The translations under genes and the position numbers were made by a program. From Cycas panzhihuaensis (lineage: Eukaryota; Cycadophyta), in the NCBI GenBank assembly GCA_023213395.1, contig CM041465.1, forward strand, positions 121,651,741 to 121,715,740: DNA of 64,000 bases, read 5' to 3'. Of this stretch, positions 1 through 10,794 are shown piece after piece. Below the pieces are notes generated by a model. That model was not told where the DNA came from, searched no databases, and worked only from the letters and a program-made list of their open reading frames with translations. The stretch's first letter is position 1. Every line of letters begins with the position of its first letter.

Positions 1-2060
1 TCACGGTCACTTAAGGACATTTGGGTGCACTGCATATATGTACATCCCCGATTAGCAAAGATCTAAGTTAGATAAACATAGTCTAAAATGCATATTTGTA
101 GGCTATGCCACTCATAATAAAGCTTACAAGTTGTATGATCCTATTGGGAAGAAAATGCATCTCTCAAGAGATGTAATCTTTGATGAAGAAGAGCATAAGG
201 AGTTGGAATCTGGATCCATCCAATCTCCTCTTGATAAAGGTAAAAGGATTGTTGAGTTTTTCCTTCCCTCTCAATCTTCCATATCATGTACATCATCTGC
301 ACCAGCTAGACCGTCTACATCATCACATACTACTCCACTTGATCCTAGCACATCTTCTTTTGATCCATCACTCAGACCAGAAGACATTGAGGTTCAAGCC
401 ACGTCAGTTAAAAAATTGCCAAAATGGTTTACACAAACTGTTCAAGACGGCCAAATTATTGAAGGAAAACGTCCATCAAAATATAGCCAGCAAACCAATT
501 ATGCACTTATGGCTGATGTGCTTTGTGTTGATGAGCCCTCCACCTTTGAGGAGGCATCTCAAAATGACAATTGGAAAGCTGCTATGGATGGAGAAATCCA
601 TTCTATTGAAAAGAATGGAACATGGGATTTGGTAAAATTGCCAAAGCATAAACAGGCAATCAATAGCAAATGGGTCTACAAAACCAAATTCCATTCTGAT
701 GGTACACTCAAGCACCAAAAGGCCCGACTTGTTGCAAAGGGTTTCAAGCAAAAAGAAGGCATTGACTATGAAGAGACTTTTGCAGTTGTTGCCAATATGA
801 ACACCATCAGACTCATCTTGGCCTTAGCTACTCAATGCAAATGGCCAGCATATCAGATGGATGTGAAGAGCGCCTTTCTCAATGGTGATCTTCAGGAGGA
901 AGTATATTTGGAACAACCTCTTGGTTACAAAGTATAAGGTAAGGAGCACTTGGTTTGTCGCTTGAAAACGGCTTTGTATGGCTTGAAACAAGTTCCTCGT
1001 GCATGGTATTTCAAAATCGATGACTATTTTTTGAGACATGGTTTTTATCGATCCACATCGGACCCCAACTTGTACATCAAAGTTGAGAAAAACGATGTTA
1101 TCTTTATTGTTTTGTATGTTGACGACTTAGTGATCACTGGTAATGACACTAAGATGATACAGATTCTCCAAGATGATTTGAAGAGAACTTTCATGATGAC
1201 AGATCTTGGACTTCTACATTATTTTCTGGGCTTTGAGGTATGGCAACAACTTGTGTCTATTTTCATATCCCAAGCAAATATTCTTGGGACATTTTGTAGC
1301 GGTTCAGGATGCATGACTGCAAACTAGCACCAACGTCTATGGAGAATGGAACAGAGCTTATTCTTAATGAGGAAGCTGAACCTGCAGATCCCACTCTTTA
1401 CCCGCAGTTGATTGGTAGCCTCATTTATCTCACCAACACTCAATTGGATATCTCATTTACAGTTGGGATTTGTTCTAGATACAAGTCTCAACCCAATCAG
1501 AAATATTGGAATGCAACAAAACGCATACTCAAATACATCAAAGGAACATTGCAGCATGGCCTTCAATATGCACATAATGAGGACTTCATCTTGGAAGGAT
1601 TCTGAGATTTTGATTGGGCAGGTTGTCAGGATAGTCGGAGATCCACCTCGGGTTACTGCTTTACCCTTGGTTTAGGAGTTGTTTCATTGAATTGCAAGAA
1701 GCAACCCAATGTTACCTTGTCCTCCACTGAAGTAGAGTGCAAAGCTGCTATCAGTGCAGCTTGTGAGGCTATTTGGCTACGACGGATTCTTGGGGAGCTT
1801 GGACTTAAGCAAAATCACCCCACCAGGATATATTGTGACAATCAGAGTGTACTCAAGTTGGCCAAGAATCTAGTCTTTCATGCACAGACCAAACACATCA
1901 AGGTTCATCATCACTTCATTAGAGAGCATGTGTAGCATGGTGAGATCAACCTCAAAGATGCGGACCTACAGAGGAGCAGACAACAGATATCTTTACCAAG
2001 CCTCTTGGTAGAGAAAAAATTGTAAAATTCAGAGATGGTCTTGGCGTCCGACTTACATTG
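1..2060 (+). pseudogene. Ty1/copia pol remnant (integrase end, RT, RNase H)
   Basis: This is the 3' half of a copia polyprotein, truncated by the window start. From 1 to about 180 it matches the end of integrase (LYDPIGKKMHLSRDVIF). Reverse transcriptase follows: NWKAAMDGEIHSIEKNGTWD near 570, KARLVAKGFKQKEGIDYEET near 720, the YVDDL catalytic motif near 1120 (FIVLYVDDLVITGND) and a connection region. RNase H runs from about 1600 to 1935 (YCDNQSVLKLAKN, KHIKVHHHFIREHV). Stops at 935, 1325, 1603 and 1675 and several frameshifts split it, so it cannot make a polyprotein. The same protein is better preserved in element B (41400-42900). The family assignment is secure. Confidence 0.93.
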
Positions 2061-2076
2061 TAAACAATAAGGGAGG

Positions 2077-2631
2077 GTTTTAAACCTTATGTTTAAATGT
2101 TAAGTATGTACTTTATTCACTTTATTCTTTTATTCATTACGTTGTACTTTATGGGGTGACTTATCACTTAAGTGATAAAGTGCACACCCACATTCCTCCT
2201 AGTGACATAACATTGTAACTAAAGGGTCAAATGGATCCTCATGCGTCTTTGCTCACTTAAGGGCCCAAAGGGACACGTCCTTCATGCATGACATGCAAGA
2301 CATACATTTCATATAGCTTGGATGTTTGCCACTTGTCAAACATCCACCACTGTTAGGTAACCTCAGTTACTCTATATATTGAGACCTCTCCTCGTGTCTC
2401 ATATGTAGAATTTGAGTGTAATGTTATGCTACCAGTTTGCTAATCAATTGGTATTCTTTGGAGTAGGACTAATTCCTTCTCCTCATACTTTGGTATCACC
2501 TTGTTCCTTTGATCTTGGTCTTGCTTATCTTTTAGTTTTGCTCTTATGGTTTCTAGAACTAGAAGTGAACTATCTTCATGATCTTGAATTTTATTGGTCT
2601 TAGGTATTCTAATCCTTTGACCTTCTCAACA
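2077..2631 (+). repeat. Copia LTR, same family as element B
   Basis: It follows the RNase H remnant and a purine-rich tract (about 2066-2076). The body aligns by eye with the LTRs at 36127-36686 and 42964-43522: it has the GTACTTTA segment, the TTATCACTTAAGTGATAA palindrome at 2161-2178, the repeated gtgacataac block and the GGACTAATTCC block near the end. The terminal dinucleotides have decayed. No good primer-binding site follows it, and both flanks hold coding remnants of the same family. Confidence 0.8.
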
Positions 2632-2955
2632 GTTGAATAAAAGGAGATTCGAAAAGGGTGTTATTGGAGATGTGAATTCCAAGGAAAGCACGATACGACC
2701 ATGTAGATCAACTCTACCTTGCTTGTTCTAGATTTGGTTTGGCCAACTGTTGGATCTATTTGAAAGATTAGGGCTGGTCCAATTCATTGCCTAGTCCTCC
2801 ATCTTTGATCACTCCCTTTAGTTGTTGGATCTTCTTTGTAAGATTAGGGTTGTTAGTGTGTTTGAAGGTGGAACTTAAGTGGCAAAAGCCTCCAAGTCAT
2901 CTGCTAGCTTCAAGAGCATGTTTTAAACAACTTGAAAAATATAGTTGTTATCAAC
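2632..2955 (+). other. Remnant of copia leader
   Basis: This is non-coding. From about 2740 to 2955 it aligns with the last part of element B's leader (38620-38780), sharing GTTGTTGGATCTTCTT and GAAGGTGGAACTTAAG. Element B has about 2.1 kb between LTR and gag and this copy has 0.3 kb, so most of the leader, including any primer-binding site, is missing. Confidence 0.6.
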
Positions 2956-3890
2956 ATGTTTAATGTAAATAATATCAAATTAGCAAGACAAGATAACTTT
3001 TAAGAATGAAAGAAACAAACAAAAAAATTGTTGATTATAAATGAATTTTGGGTATATGTATCTGGGAAAAGTTCCAAACTTGTTCTTGTTGAAAGTCCAA
3101 TAGATAGAAATGTAATCATTTATCATGATCTTGCTTTGGTTGATGCTTGTAAAGCTAAGGATGAAATAGTATTAGCATTTCTTCATATGATTGTGGATAC
3201 TACTGTTGATCAAAACATTGCATGTGCTTCTACTTCTAAAGAAGCTTGGGATAGACTGATTGCATTGTATGAAATACGAGATGATGTTTGCATTGTAATG
3301 ACAGAAGCCAAGTTATTTACTTTGAGATTTGTTGAGCCTATGATGGCATTTTTGTCCTCTATCAAAGAGATCAATATTGAGTTGACTACACTTGGGAAAC
3401 TAGCTTCCAATCAAGACCTTGTCATTGTCACAATTCATGCATTGCCATAGGAGTACAGTGGCTTCATTTCTTCAATCACATGAGGAGGCACACTTGGTGC
3501 CATGACTTTCAATCAAATTGAAAGTCTTTTACTATGAGAGGAGCAAATTTGCTTTCACGAGGGTGAGACATCTACGTCAAGAGCTTTCACTACCAAGTAT
3601 AAAAGCAAACAAACTCCCAAACCAAATCTCAACAAACAATTTTGGAACTTGAATATTGGCACATCTAAAGCCAACACTATTGTTTACCATTATTGTGGGA
3701 AAAAGGACCACATTCAACTAGAGTGCTAGAAATGTTAGCTCAACATACAACAATAGCAGCAACACCAACCACAATAACAACAACAGAGACCACAACAACA
3801 GTAGCAACAACTCCCCCCCTTGTAGACCAAATCGAGGTGGATTTCGAGGAGGTCACAGAGGAAGGGGGCATTCAGAGTTGATAGGCTCAT
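2956..3890 (+). pseudogene. Copia gag remnant
   Basis: The reading begins at ATG 2956. It aligns with element B gag through INEFWVYVSGKSS, KDEIVLAFLHMIVD and STSKEAWDRLIALYEIRDD. A CCHC zinc knuckle (YHYCGKKDHIQLEC) lies near 3685-3725, followed by a CAA/CAG-rich glutamine stretch (3735-3815) and an Arg/Gly-rich segment near 3830. Gag packages element RNA. In-frame stops occur at about 2998, 3448, 3480 and 3535. Homology ends near 3890, so protease and pol are lacking. Confidence 0.85.
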
Positions 3891-3914
3891 CTAATATCCT
3901 GGGCAGGTCCCTAT

Positions 3915-4110
3915 TGGATGAGGAAGTAAAGAAAGGCAAAGATCTTAAATTGGTTAGCTAGCCAGTAGGTTTAATTACCAACCTTTGAGCCTCCAATGGG
4001 ATGGTTGAGGGTTGAATCCTTGACCCAAATAGAGTTTTTATCTCTTTGAAAGTAAAATATGAGACTTCATACACCTGAAAGTTCATAGAGCGAAAAGAAG
4101 ATATTTTGAG
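3915..4110 (+). repeat. Possible SINE-like segment
   Basis: TGGTTAGCTAGCC near 3951 and GGGTTGAATCC at 4009 loosely resemble the A and B boxes of a tRNA-type RNA polymerase III promoter, about 50 bases apart. No poly(A) tail or target duplication is evident, so this is only a weak suggestion. Confidence 0.15.
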
Positions 4111-4480
4111 GTCCTCGCAATGGACTCATTATGCCTAGCATTAAATGTTCAGTTTTGTAATGTCATCCTAGCCCTCTCTATGTTTGTTTAAAGATTTTTT
4201 CATTTATTTGGTGTGCATTCATAATTTTTCTACTGCAATCCAAAATATTTTTATGTTTATATTTATCTTTCAAAGTTACTCGTTAAAGCTTTGTTCACTA
4301 CACGTTGGTATTTCCTTTCTTTATTTCCACTGATTTCTTCAACCTACAGGGCTTTATTCCTTTCTTGTATTCCACTGAAATATAGGTACTTATTCACTGC
4401 AAATGGTTTCATTTTAGCAATTGGTAGCTCTTGAATTGGATTTATAAATCTTCTTAAGTAAGGAAGTCAGTTCTTAGGAA
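4111..4480. other. Non-coding AT-rich DNA
   Basis: I see no gene, repeat unit or element boundary in this stretch. Confidence 0.5.
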
Positions 4481-4860
4481 GTCTTGTGGGTGAAGTAAGC
4501 AATAATAGAATAGCATTAGCCGTATATCTAAGGCTCTAAATCACAATAGGATATAGCTACTAATAGAATAACATCGGCCTTATATTTACCTATTAAAATA
4601 GTGCCATCTGATATATAATAGCCCTTGTCATTTGATAGATGAAAATTAAGATAGTGCCATCTCATAGATGATAGCCAATCCAAAAGCTTGATAGTGTATG
4701 ACTACTAATCAAATAGAAATAGCCTTGGATCTAAGGCTCTTAATAGGCATAGCGATAGCTACTAATAGAATAGAAATAGCCTTATATATACCTATTAAGA
4801 TAGTGTCATCTAATAGACAATAACTAATCTGAAAGGGTGAGGGTAGTTCTGAAAGGAGGA
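4481..4860 (+). repeat. Degenerate direct repeats, inverted copy at 5926-6090
   Basis: At least three diverged units share the order tagctactaatagaata, a 'gcctta' block, cctattaa(g/a)atagtg and atctaatagacaata. A related block is present in the opposite orientation at 5926-6090. No coding potential is seen. The pair could be arms of an old element or two insertions of one repeat. Confidence 0.55.
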
Positions 4861-5067
4861 GATAAACTCTAGTCGGGCCCTCACTTTATTGATTGATTTA
4901 AGGGGATAACGACCAACATTTTTATCCCCAAATCCTTCAATCTAATTGATAAGGGCACAATGATTTGTTGAAAAAGCCCCCAAGCCCTGGGCATTCAGGT
5001 CTCCCCTGGCCCTATTTCTTAGTTCTTCCTTCGATAAACCCTTTGTGTATGATCACAAACTTGGGAC
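4861..5067 (-). other. Leader remnant of a minus-strand LTR element
   Basis: This DNA lies downstream (minus sense) of the primer-binding site at 5068-5081. It has C-rich runs near 4976-5020 and no recognisable gag. Confidence 0.4.
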
Positions 5068-5081
5068 CAACTCTGATACGA
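5068..5081 (-). promoter_or_regulatory. Primer-binding site (initiator Met tRNA type)
   Basis: The plus strand reads CAACTCTGATACGA. The minus strand is TCGTATCAGAGTTG, close to the TGGTATCAGAGC plant element primer site. It abuts the LTR at 5084 with a 2-base spacer. Confidence 0.65.
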
Positions 5082-5083
5082 AT

Positions 5084-5523
5084 TGTGGCAATACTTGTGC
5101 ATTTATGATAGAAAATAATAATAGTTATAGCATAAAACATTCATAACATAATCATCTGAGCATTCATAATAGTAGATTTCCATAGTGATCTAGAGATAAT
5201 AGCAAATCACAGAATAATAACGTATTTGCACAAGAAATAATGTAAAATATCAAATGAAATAACAACAAAATGGCCTCTTCTAGGGGGGAGCGTTTCCTCC
5301 CAAATAGCATAGCAGTTCTTTAATGGCTCTAGGCCATTAGTCTAACTCAAAGATGAAATTCTCCAAAGTTGTTTTGCAAATGAAAATGGTCTCTATTTAT
5401 AGCCCTATTTTTACTCTCTCTCTAAAACTCAATTTCTTTATTCTGTCTCCTAAAATATCAACTTCACATTAATAATTCCTCCTTTATTCTCCTAAAATTG
5501 ACTTCACATAATTAGGAATGCCA
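5084..5523 (-). repeat. 5' LTR of a minus-strand LTR retrotransposon
   Basis: The ends are TGTGGCA... and ...TGCCA on the plus strand. The primer-binding site lies to its left, so the element reads leftward. It contains a TATA-like ctatttatag (minus sense) near 5395. The organisation resembles the solo LTR at 6585-7149 (CTCCAA..TT, tatttatagcc, TAATTCCTCC blocks). No partner LTR is visible to the left. Confidence 0.6.
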
Positions 5524-5925
5524 TAAGGCTCCACTACCATCTATAGTGTAGGGCCCAATCTAATAGTGATCTATCTTATGGGATCTCATAAAGCCTCCTA
5601 TCTAGGCTTGGATACTATTATCTAGTTGTATGGTTCTTGATGTGCTTTTGAAGTCCAATCTTGCTCAAAAAAGTGGTTTGGAATTTGATGCATGTCATAT
5701 ACGATGCCATAAGTTGATGCATATCATATACGATGCCAGTCGAGTGGGTACTCACCTACTATTTCACATTCAATCTATTTCCTCTTGGCGAGCTATAGTA
5801 ATTGCTCCCATGAAGGCAACTAAAAATATTATAGAAATAAATTTGAATGGAAGGAAAAAATCAATTGATAAATGAGCTCCAATACATTGCATGTTGTTTG
5901 TTAAGAGTCTTAGATGTAAGGCCAT
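5524..5925. other. Unassigned DNA with a short direct repeat
   Basis: A segment of about 26 bp around TTGATGCAT(G/A)TCATATACGA occurs twice in tandem (about 5686 and 5713). No convincing coding region is seen. Confidence 0.45.
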
Positions 5926-6090
5926 TACTATATATTCCATAATCATATCCTATTGTTCTTTAAAGTCTTAGATCCAAGGATGTTGCTATATGATCAGTAG
6001 CCATATACTATCAAGCAGTATTCTTAACTATTGTCTATTAGACGGCATCATCTTAATAGGGAGATCTAAGGCTATTTCTAGCCTTTAACC
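5926..6090 (-). repeat. Inverted copy of the 4481-4860 repeats
   Basis: The reverse complement carries the same blocks in the same order (cctattaagat, gtctaatagacaatag, cttgatagta, ggatctaag). Similarity is moderate, by eye. Confidence 0.5.
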
Positions 6091-6330
6091 GTCACTTTGC
6101 TTGTTAGAGCATCAGACAAGACCTTTTCACAAGTCAAATTGATCATGTCATTCAAGTGTGCAATGTACATCAATGATGGTTCATTAATATCCATTGATTT
6201 AGAAGACTACTCCATTACCTTGTACAAAGAAGATTGATAGGGGTCAGGCAATCGCCTCTCTAGTAACCCCATGAAAGCCTTTTGACTTCACTTGTATGGC
6301 TTGCACCTAAGGATCTAGACCCTAGGCATT
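6091..6330. other. Unassigned DNA upstream of the hAT remnant
   Basis: No clear feature is seen. It may include more of the decayed hAT-like gene, because fragments such as a tgtatggcttgcacctaaggat segment precede the recognisable part, but I cannot align it confidently. Confidence 0.3.
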
Positions 6331-7614
6331 ATGGTTGTTGTAGCTACCACTGACTGAGTCGAGAAACATGAAATAGGCAAGATCAATATGGACATGCCTT
6401 GTTTGGAGGATATCTACGATGATATCAATACAATGATCAAGCAGATCCATGATGTTAGTTGTTTTGTAAAGAGGCCTGATCATGAATACTTTTGGCAAGA
6501 AGTTCATGGTATAATGAATGCAAGGTGAGACAAATTCAACACCCACTTATACAACTTGGCTGATGCATTGAATCCAAGGTATTATGTAGTGGGCCCAACT
6601 CAAATGCAGCAAATAGAAACAGGATTTCTAGCAAATAAAGATAATCTTCACAGATATTCGCCACAAATTTTATGCAATTAACAATGGTAATTCTCCATAG
6701 AGATAACAATTTTAGCAGATAACATATATTTATAGCACATAAGTCTTCATAAAATATCACTCAGCAAACATAGTTCAACTATCCATGCAATACAACATCC
6801 ATACATTGATAAATAACGACAAAAGATGAAATGATAATAAATTAATAACAAAACTTGGTACATAATCCATTAGTTGCAACCCTCTTCGAGGTGGGAGTGA
6901 TCCTCCAATAGGCACAAGGCCTATATACAAAAGTGGTAATAAATTCTCCAAGATTGATTTACAAATGATCAAAGGATTTTCTATTTATAGCCTTTATTTT
7001 TTCTCTCACAACCAACTCCTAAATTCTCTCTCTACAAAAAACTAACTTCATAATAAAATATATTGAATGACTCTCTCTTTAATCCTCCTAATTTCATAAT
7101 AATAATTCCTTCTATAGAAAACCGACTACTTTATTTTGGGAATGCTACATATTATGACAGCTCTTGCATTATGTTTGAAATTAACAAAAAGCCCTCATGC
7201 AAGGACAAGGAGGTCTCCAATGGTTTCAAGGTAGCCCTTAAAACTTACTTTTGGATATGGATGATACCTTGGAAATCTTGACCCTATATTTGAATGTGTT
7301 CAAGTATTACTAGATAAAAGCAAGATGGATCTCGTCTCCTAGTGGATGAATAATGCTGTAGGGGTTGACTTCATGCAATCACGTAGCATTCACATTGTTT
7401 CACAAGCAATAAGCCCCTCTTTGACAAAGAGGAATTGGAGCACATATGGATTCACTCAGTCTATGGAGCGAAATGGGTTTGGGTCAAGTAAGACTGAAGT
7501 CTTGGCTTTTACACATTCTAACCTTCACATTCTTTCTCATGGTAAGGAGAATTACACAAAGGAGGGTCCTTTACAATTTTGGGATGTTAATCCCAAAAGC
7601 ACAAACTTAGAAGT
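6331..7614 (+). pseudogene. hAT-type transposase (DUF659 family) remnant, split by a solo LTR
   Basis: The left part (6331-6584) reads, with two stops, PDHEYFWQEVHGIMNAR then DKFNTHLYNLADALNPRYY. This is the pattern of DUF659/RNase H-fold hAT-like proteins, where W.KF.TPLH..A..LNPRYY is typical. The right part (7155-7614) reads KDKEVSNGFKVALKTYF and, after a frameshift, KRNWSTYGFTQSMERN and HSNLHILSHGKENYTK, the usual C-terminal hAT dimerisation motif (ERNWSTYSFIHS...HSNLRLLS). A solo LTR lies between them; skipping it and one copy of its TATTA duplication keeps the reading frame. The gene is cut at 7614 by element G. Such proteins are DNA transposases or domesticated derivatives. This copy is dead. 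Confidence 0.72.
6585..7149 (-). repeat. Solo LTR inside the hAT remnant
   Basis: Its ends are TGTAG...CTACA and it is flanked by the perfect 5-bp duplication TATTA (6580-6584 and 7150-7154). It has no internal region or primer site, so it is the product of recombination between two LTRs. The TATA-like tctatttatag near 6983 and the layout shared with the LTR at 5084-5523 suggest minus orientation. Confidence 0.8.
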
Positions 7615-8220
7615 TGTGTGCTGCTCAACCTCGCACTGCTCTATAATCTACCATTCATACATAGAAATGCAACAAGCACATACAAGGATTGGAGCATAGA
7701 AACCAAGCTTTCATTATGGGCACTACGTCTAGTCCTCTCACAACCAGATGCAGGCCAGAGTGGAGTACATAGGCCACTAAAGCGGCAAAATTGAGAACAA
7801 GAAGAGACACACAATTGTCTTTGATTGTCCCTATTTGTTACAATATATTCGGTTATAGTAGTTTCAACCAACTAATTCCTAAGAATAACATAATTACATA
7901 ATTCATTTATTTATTCTCTGCTACTGCCTGCATGACATCATTCCTGCCCAGGATATGTCACTACTGCCCGAGTTGCACCAATGACTATTTAGGTTGCACT
8001 TGCTATCCTCCTGGTCGCACCTACTATCACCTTGGTTGCACCCAGTGCCTGTCTAGTTGCACCTAGTGTTTGTCTGGTTGTGCCATCCGTTCCTTTATAA
8101 TTGTTCAGCTGTTCCATTTAAAAATTGGCTACTATTTTTGTGGCGATCTTGACTATGTTGTGACTATTCCCAGCTGTTCCATTGCTGCTGCTATTACTGG
8201 AGCTTATTTCGCCACTCACA
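7615..8220 (-). repeat. Element G 3' LTR
   Basis: On the plus strand it begins TGTGTGCTGCTCAACC and ends GCCACTCACA. It contains repeated 'gttgcacc' runs (about 7985-8085). It differs from the right LTR by scattered, mostly transition changes. Confidence 0.88.
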
Positions 8221-8406
8221 TCTCCCTGGTGGCCACTTTGAAACAAGTAATTCTACTCGTTTCTACAAAATTTTCAAAATTCTTCTCCCTTCTCTTCCCC
8301 TTGTCTCCTTCTCCTTTCCTTTACTTTTATCATTTCTTCTTTTATATAGTCCAAATCTGGCTTGACAATCTATGGGGGAAGTCTTAAACCTTTCTGTTTT
8401 AGATAT
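8221..8406 (-). other. Element G 3' untranslated region and polypurine tract
   Basis: The minus strand next to the LTR reads CCAGGGAGA, a short purine-rich tract. The rest is pyrimidine-rich on the plus strand (8270-8345) and non-coding. Confidence 0.5.
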
Positions 8407-9073
8407 TCACATAACAGAGTGAAATCCCTCAAGGCATCCAATTGGGGTAATGTCATTTGTTTCCCTGAATGTAATTGTTCTATCTCCTGCTGCAACTTCG
8501 TATTCAATTTCTACGAATACTTCAGCTCTGATCAGTAAGATCTCATTTGTTGCCATAGCTCCCATGCACCGTTTTGATTCTTCCCAAGATTTTAAAACCC
8601 ATGCTCCCAACCAATAAAATACTTGTTGTAATTCTTCAGGGATCTCCTGATCAAAGCTTTCTTTGAATTTCTTCAGCTGTGGAGTGACTTCATCCACGGC
8701 ATCCACCCATTGTAATATGAACTTTTTAAAGGCTTCCAGTTTCTGTTCAGTTTCAAACAACTGTTGTTCTAACTGATAAATTCTTCATAGCTCAATTGTC
8801 GATGGCCTAGTTTTACTCTCCAGCTCTGTCACTAATTTTCTCGTTACCTAGGCCAGAAATGATGTCTTCCACCTTGACACATTTTGCAGTTCACATTTCA
8901 TAGGATCCAGTCCTTCTTCCAATATCCCCTTGTCTACATCGTATTCAATTTCTGGTGGCTCTTCTTTTATTTGATCAATCAGTTCCTGCTTTCTCTTTTC
9001 GTGGGCCAATTTTCTCCTTTTCTACCTTTTAATTTCATTTTCCACCAGTTTATGTTCTGTGTGTACTTCTTCT
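8407..9073 (-). pseudogene. Element G extra ORF, C-terminal part
   Basis: This continues the ORF at 10795-12010 beyond the inserted copia H. The minus-strand reading has a charged stretch (HEKRKQELIDQIKEEPPEIE), then helical sequence with heptad-like spacing (FETEQKLEAFKKFILQWVDA, TPQLKKFKESFDQEIPEEL), ending FRETNDITPIGCLEGFHSVM. In-frame stops near 9022, 8850 and 8790 are probably decayed codons. No transmembrane segment is visible, so it does not look like the Athila env-like ORF. I cannot name the family. Confidence 0.55.
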
Positions 9074-9439
9074 TGTTGAGAGAATGGATCTAGGGATCTA
9101 GTGCACTAACACTACACAATGGCAAATAGTGTAGACAAGCACAATGTACTCAACAAGAGAAATGCTAATAGCTTGAGCTCAAAGAGGAGAAGTGTAGAAT
9201 ATGATCACCCTCCATGTAATTTCAGCTTATATAATGAGAATGCTCATTAGGGTTTGGAATTTGAGTTTTCCCTCCCAATGGCTTTCAAATGAGATTACAT
9301 GAAATTACAATGACATGAACTTTATGTCATTTCACTTAAGTGACTTAAGCATAGTCACCTTATCCTAAAGTTATAAACATAAAAGTGACTATCTAATTCT
9401 AACTTTATGAAATGACCATGTGACAATAACATTGTCACA
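9074..9439 (-). repeat. Element H 3' LTR
   Basis: It runs from TGTTGAGAG to ATTGTCACA (plus strand). On the minus strand it is preceded by a polypurine tract (plus ATCCCCCCATT, 9440-9450). Its minus-strand start is a 21-bp inverted repeat at 9419-9439 (9-bp arms TGTGACAAT/ATTGTCACA, 3-base loop). Confidence 0.75.
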
Positions 9440-9899
9440 ATCCCCCCATTAATGGCAGGAGGTCATTTTCCTTTATCCTATTCTAATCTATGAGGCCTTC
9501 ATTTTAGCCTCATCACTACATTGAGAAAAAAAAAATTCTACAACCTACAAGACACTTTTGTGGGAAAACCTTCAGGGGAATAAAAACCCACGGACTTGAT
9601 TTCCTATTCTATGAAGTGGTTCAAACGGCTCTTTGAGTGTAGTTAGATAGCCAAGCAGTACAAGTTGGTTGTGCAGCTTCAATTTGCTGAGTCTCCATAT
9701 ACCGTTTCGTCATCCCCCATGCCCTTTCGGGTTTTCATAGGTTCTGATTTTAGAAATAAGTACAACCCAACTCCTTTCGCGCCCACAAGGGGTTTTCACG
9801 AATGGGAGAGAGTAGAGACTTACTCTAATCCTTCTGCGCCCAAAAGGGGTTTCCACGAATGGGATAGAGTATGCTGGTCCTGTGTGCCATCTCCTTCAA
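9440..9899 (-). other. Element H 3' untranslated region
   Basis: Non-coding sequence lies between the RNase H stop and the polypurine tract. It contains two related plus-strand segments around 'ggggttttcacgaatggga' and 'ggggtttccacgaatggga' (9790 and 9846, a 56-bp period). Confidence 0.55.
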
Positions 9900-10787
9900 T
9901 CAGTTGGAGATGGAGGCCCTGAGGTCGAGCTGCTGTCGGAACTGTTCAAACTTCACCCTTTGCAGTAGTTTGGTGAAGATATCATCCACTTGATCTATTG
10001 TGGGGCAGTGTTCCAATTGTATTGTGCCGTCATGGACCAGTTCCCAGATCCTGTGGACTTTTGTACTAATCTGCTTTGTACGACCATGAAAAACAGGATT
10101 CTTGGCCATGTGGATTGCTGACTGATTGTCCACATGTAAGCTCGTTGCACATGTCTGGGTGATATCCAAAGTATGCAATAATTTGCGAAGCCATATCACC
10201 TCCTTGCTAGTCTCAGAAGCAGCTATGTATTCGGTTTCAGAAATAGAATTTGCAGTGATTCTTTGCCACCTTGACCGCCATGAAATTCGAGCTGTTCCAA
10301 GAAATGTGATGTACCCGGATGTTGATCTTCATGTATTTTTGTCACCGGCAAAATCCAAGTCTGTGTATGTTGTAAGTCTGAAATCATTGTTGTGCTCATA
10401 CAACAAACCAAGTTTGCTGGTTGTCTTTAGGTACTTCAACACTCGTATTGCTGTTTGCCAATGGTTCTGCTTTGGAGTTGTCATGTGACGGGCAAGAATG
10501 CCAACGGCATGGGCAATATCTGGCCTTGTGTTGGTAACATAAATGAGGCTACCTACAAGTTGCCGATAGAGTGTTACGTCTGCCTCTCGAGTGTCTTCAT
10601 CGGAAAGTTTGACATTGGGCTCCATTGGAGTATACATCGTTTTGACATCTTCTAATCGGAACTTGATTAGAAGATCGTTGATATATTTTCCTTGGGAGAG
10701 AAAGATTTTTCCATTACATTGAGTTTCCTCAATTCCCAAGTAATATCTCATTAGTCCGAGGTCAGACAGTTCGAAGGATTTTGACAA
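9900..10787 (-). pseudogene. Copia RT C-terminus and RNase H (element H)
   Basis: On the minus strand it starts KSFELSDLGLMRYYLGIE (end of the RT palm), continues through the connection (LYRQLVGSLIYVTNTRPDIA, HWQTAIRVLKYLK), then RNase H (TYTDLDFAGDKNT, LHVDNQSAIHMAKNPVFHGR). A frameshift near 10330-10200 breaks RNase H, and the N-terminal catalytic part of RT is missing because of the element's internal deletion. Confidence 0.9.
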
Positions 10788-10794
10788 GTCACAC

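Larger units (their letters stand above)
9074..10794 (-). mobile_element. Truncated copia element H inserted in element G
   Basis: The left edge is an intact 3' LTR starting TGTTGAGAGAATGG. The right edge is only GTCACA, matching the last bases of that LTR (ATTGTCACA). The flanks carry the perfect 5-bp duplication CTTCT (9069-9073, 10795-10799), and the host ORF reads through in frame if H is skipped. The 5' LTR (except about 6 bp), leader, gag, protease, integrase and most of RT are deleted. Confidence 0.72.

Noticed and set aside
3915-4110. A confirmed SINE
   Set aside because: Only loose A/B-box resemblance, with no tail or target duplication.
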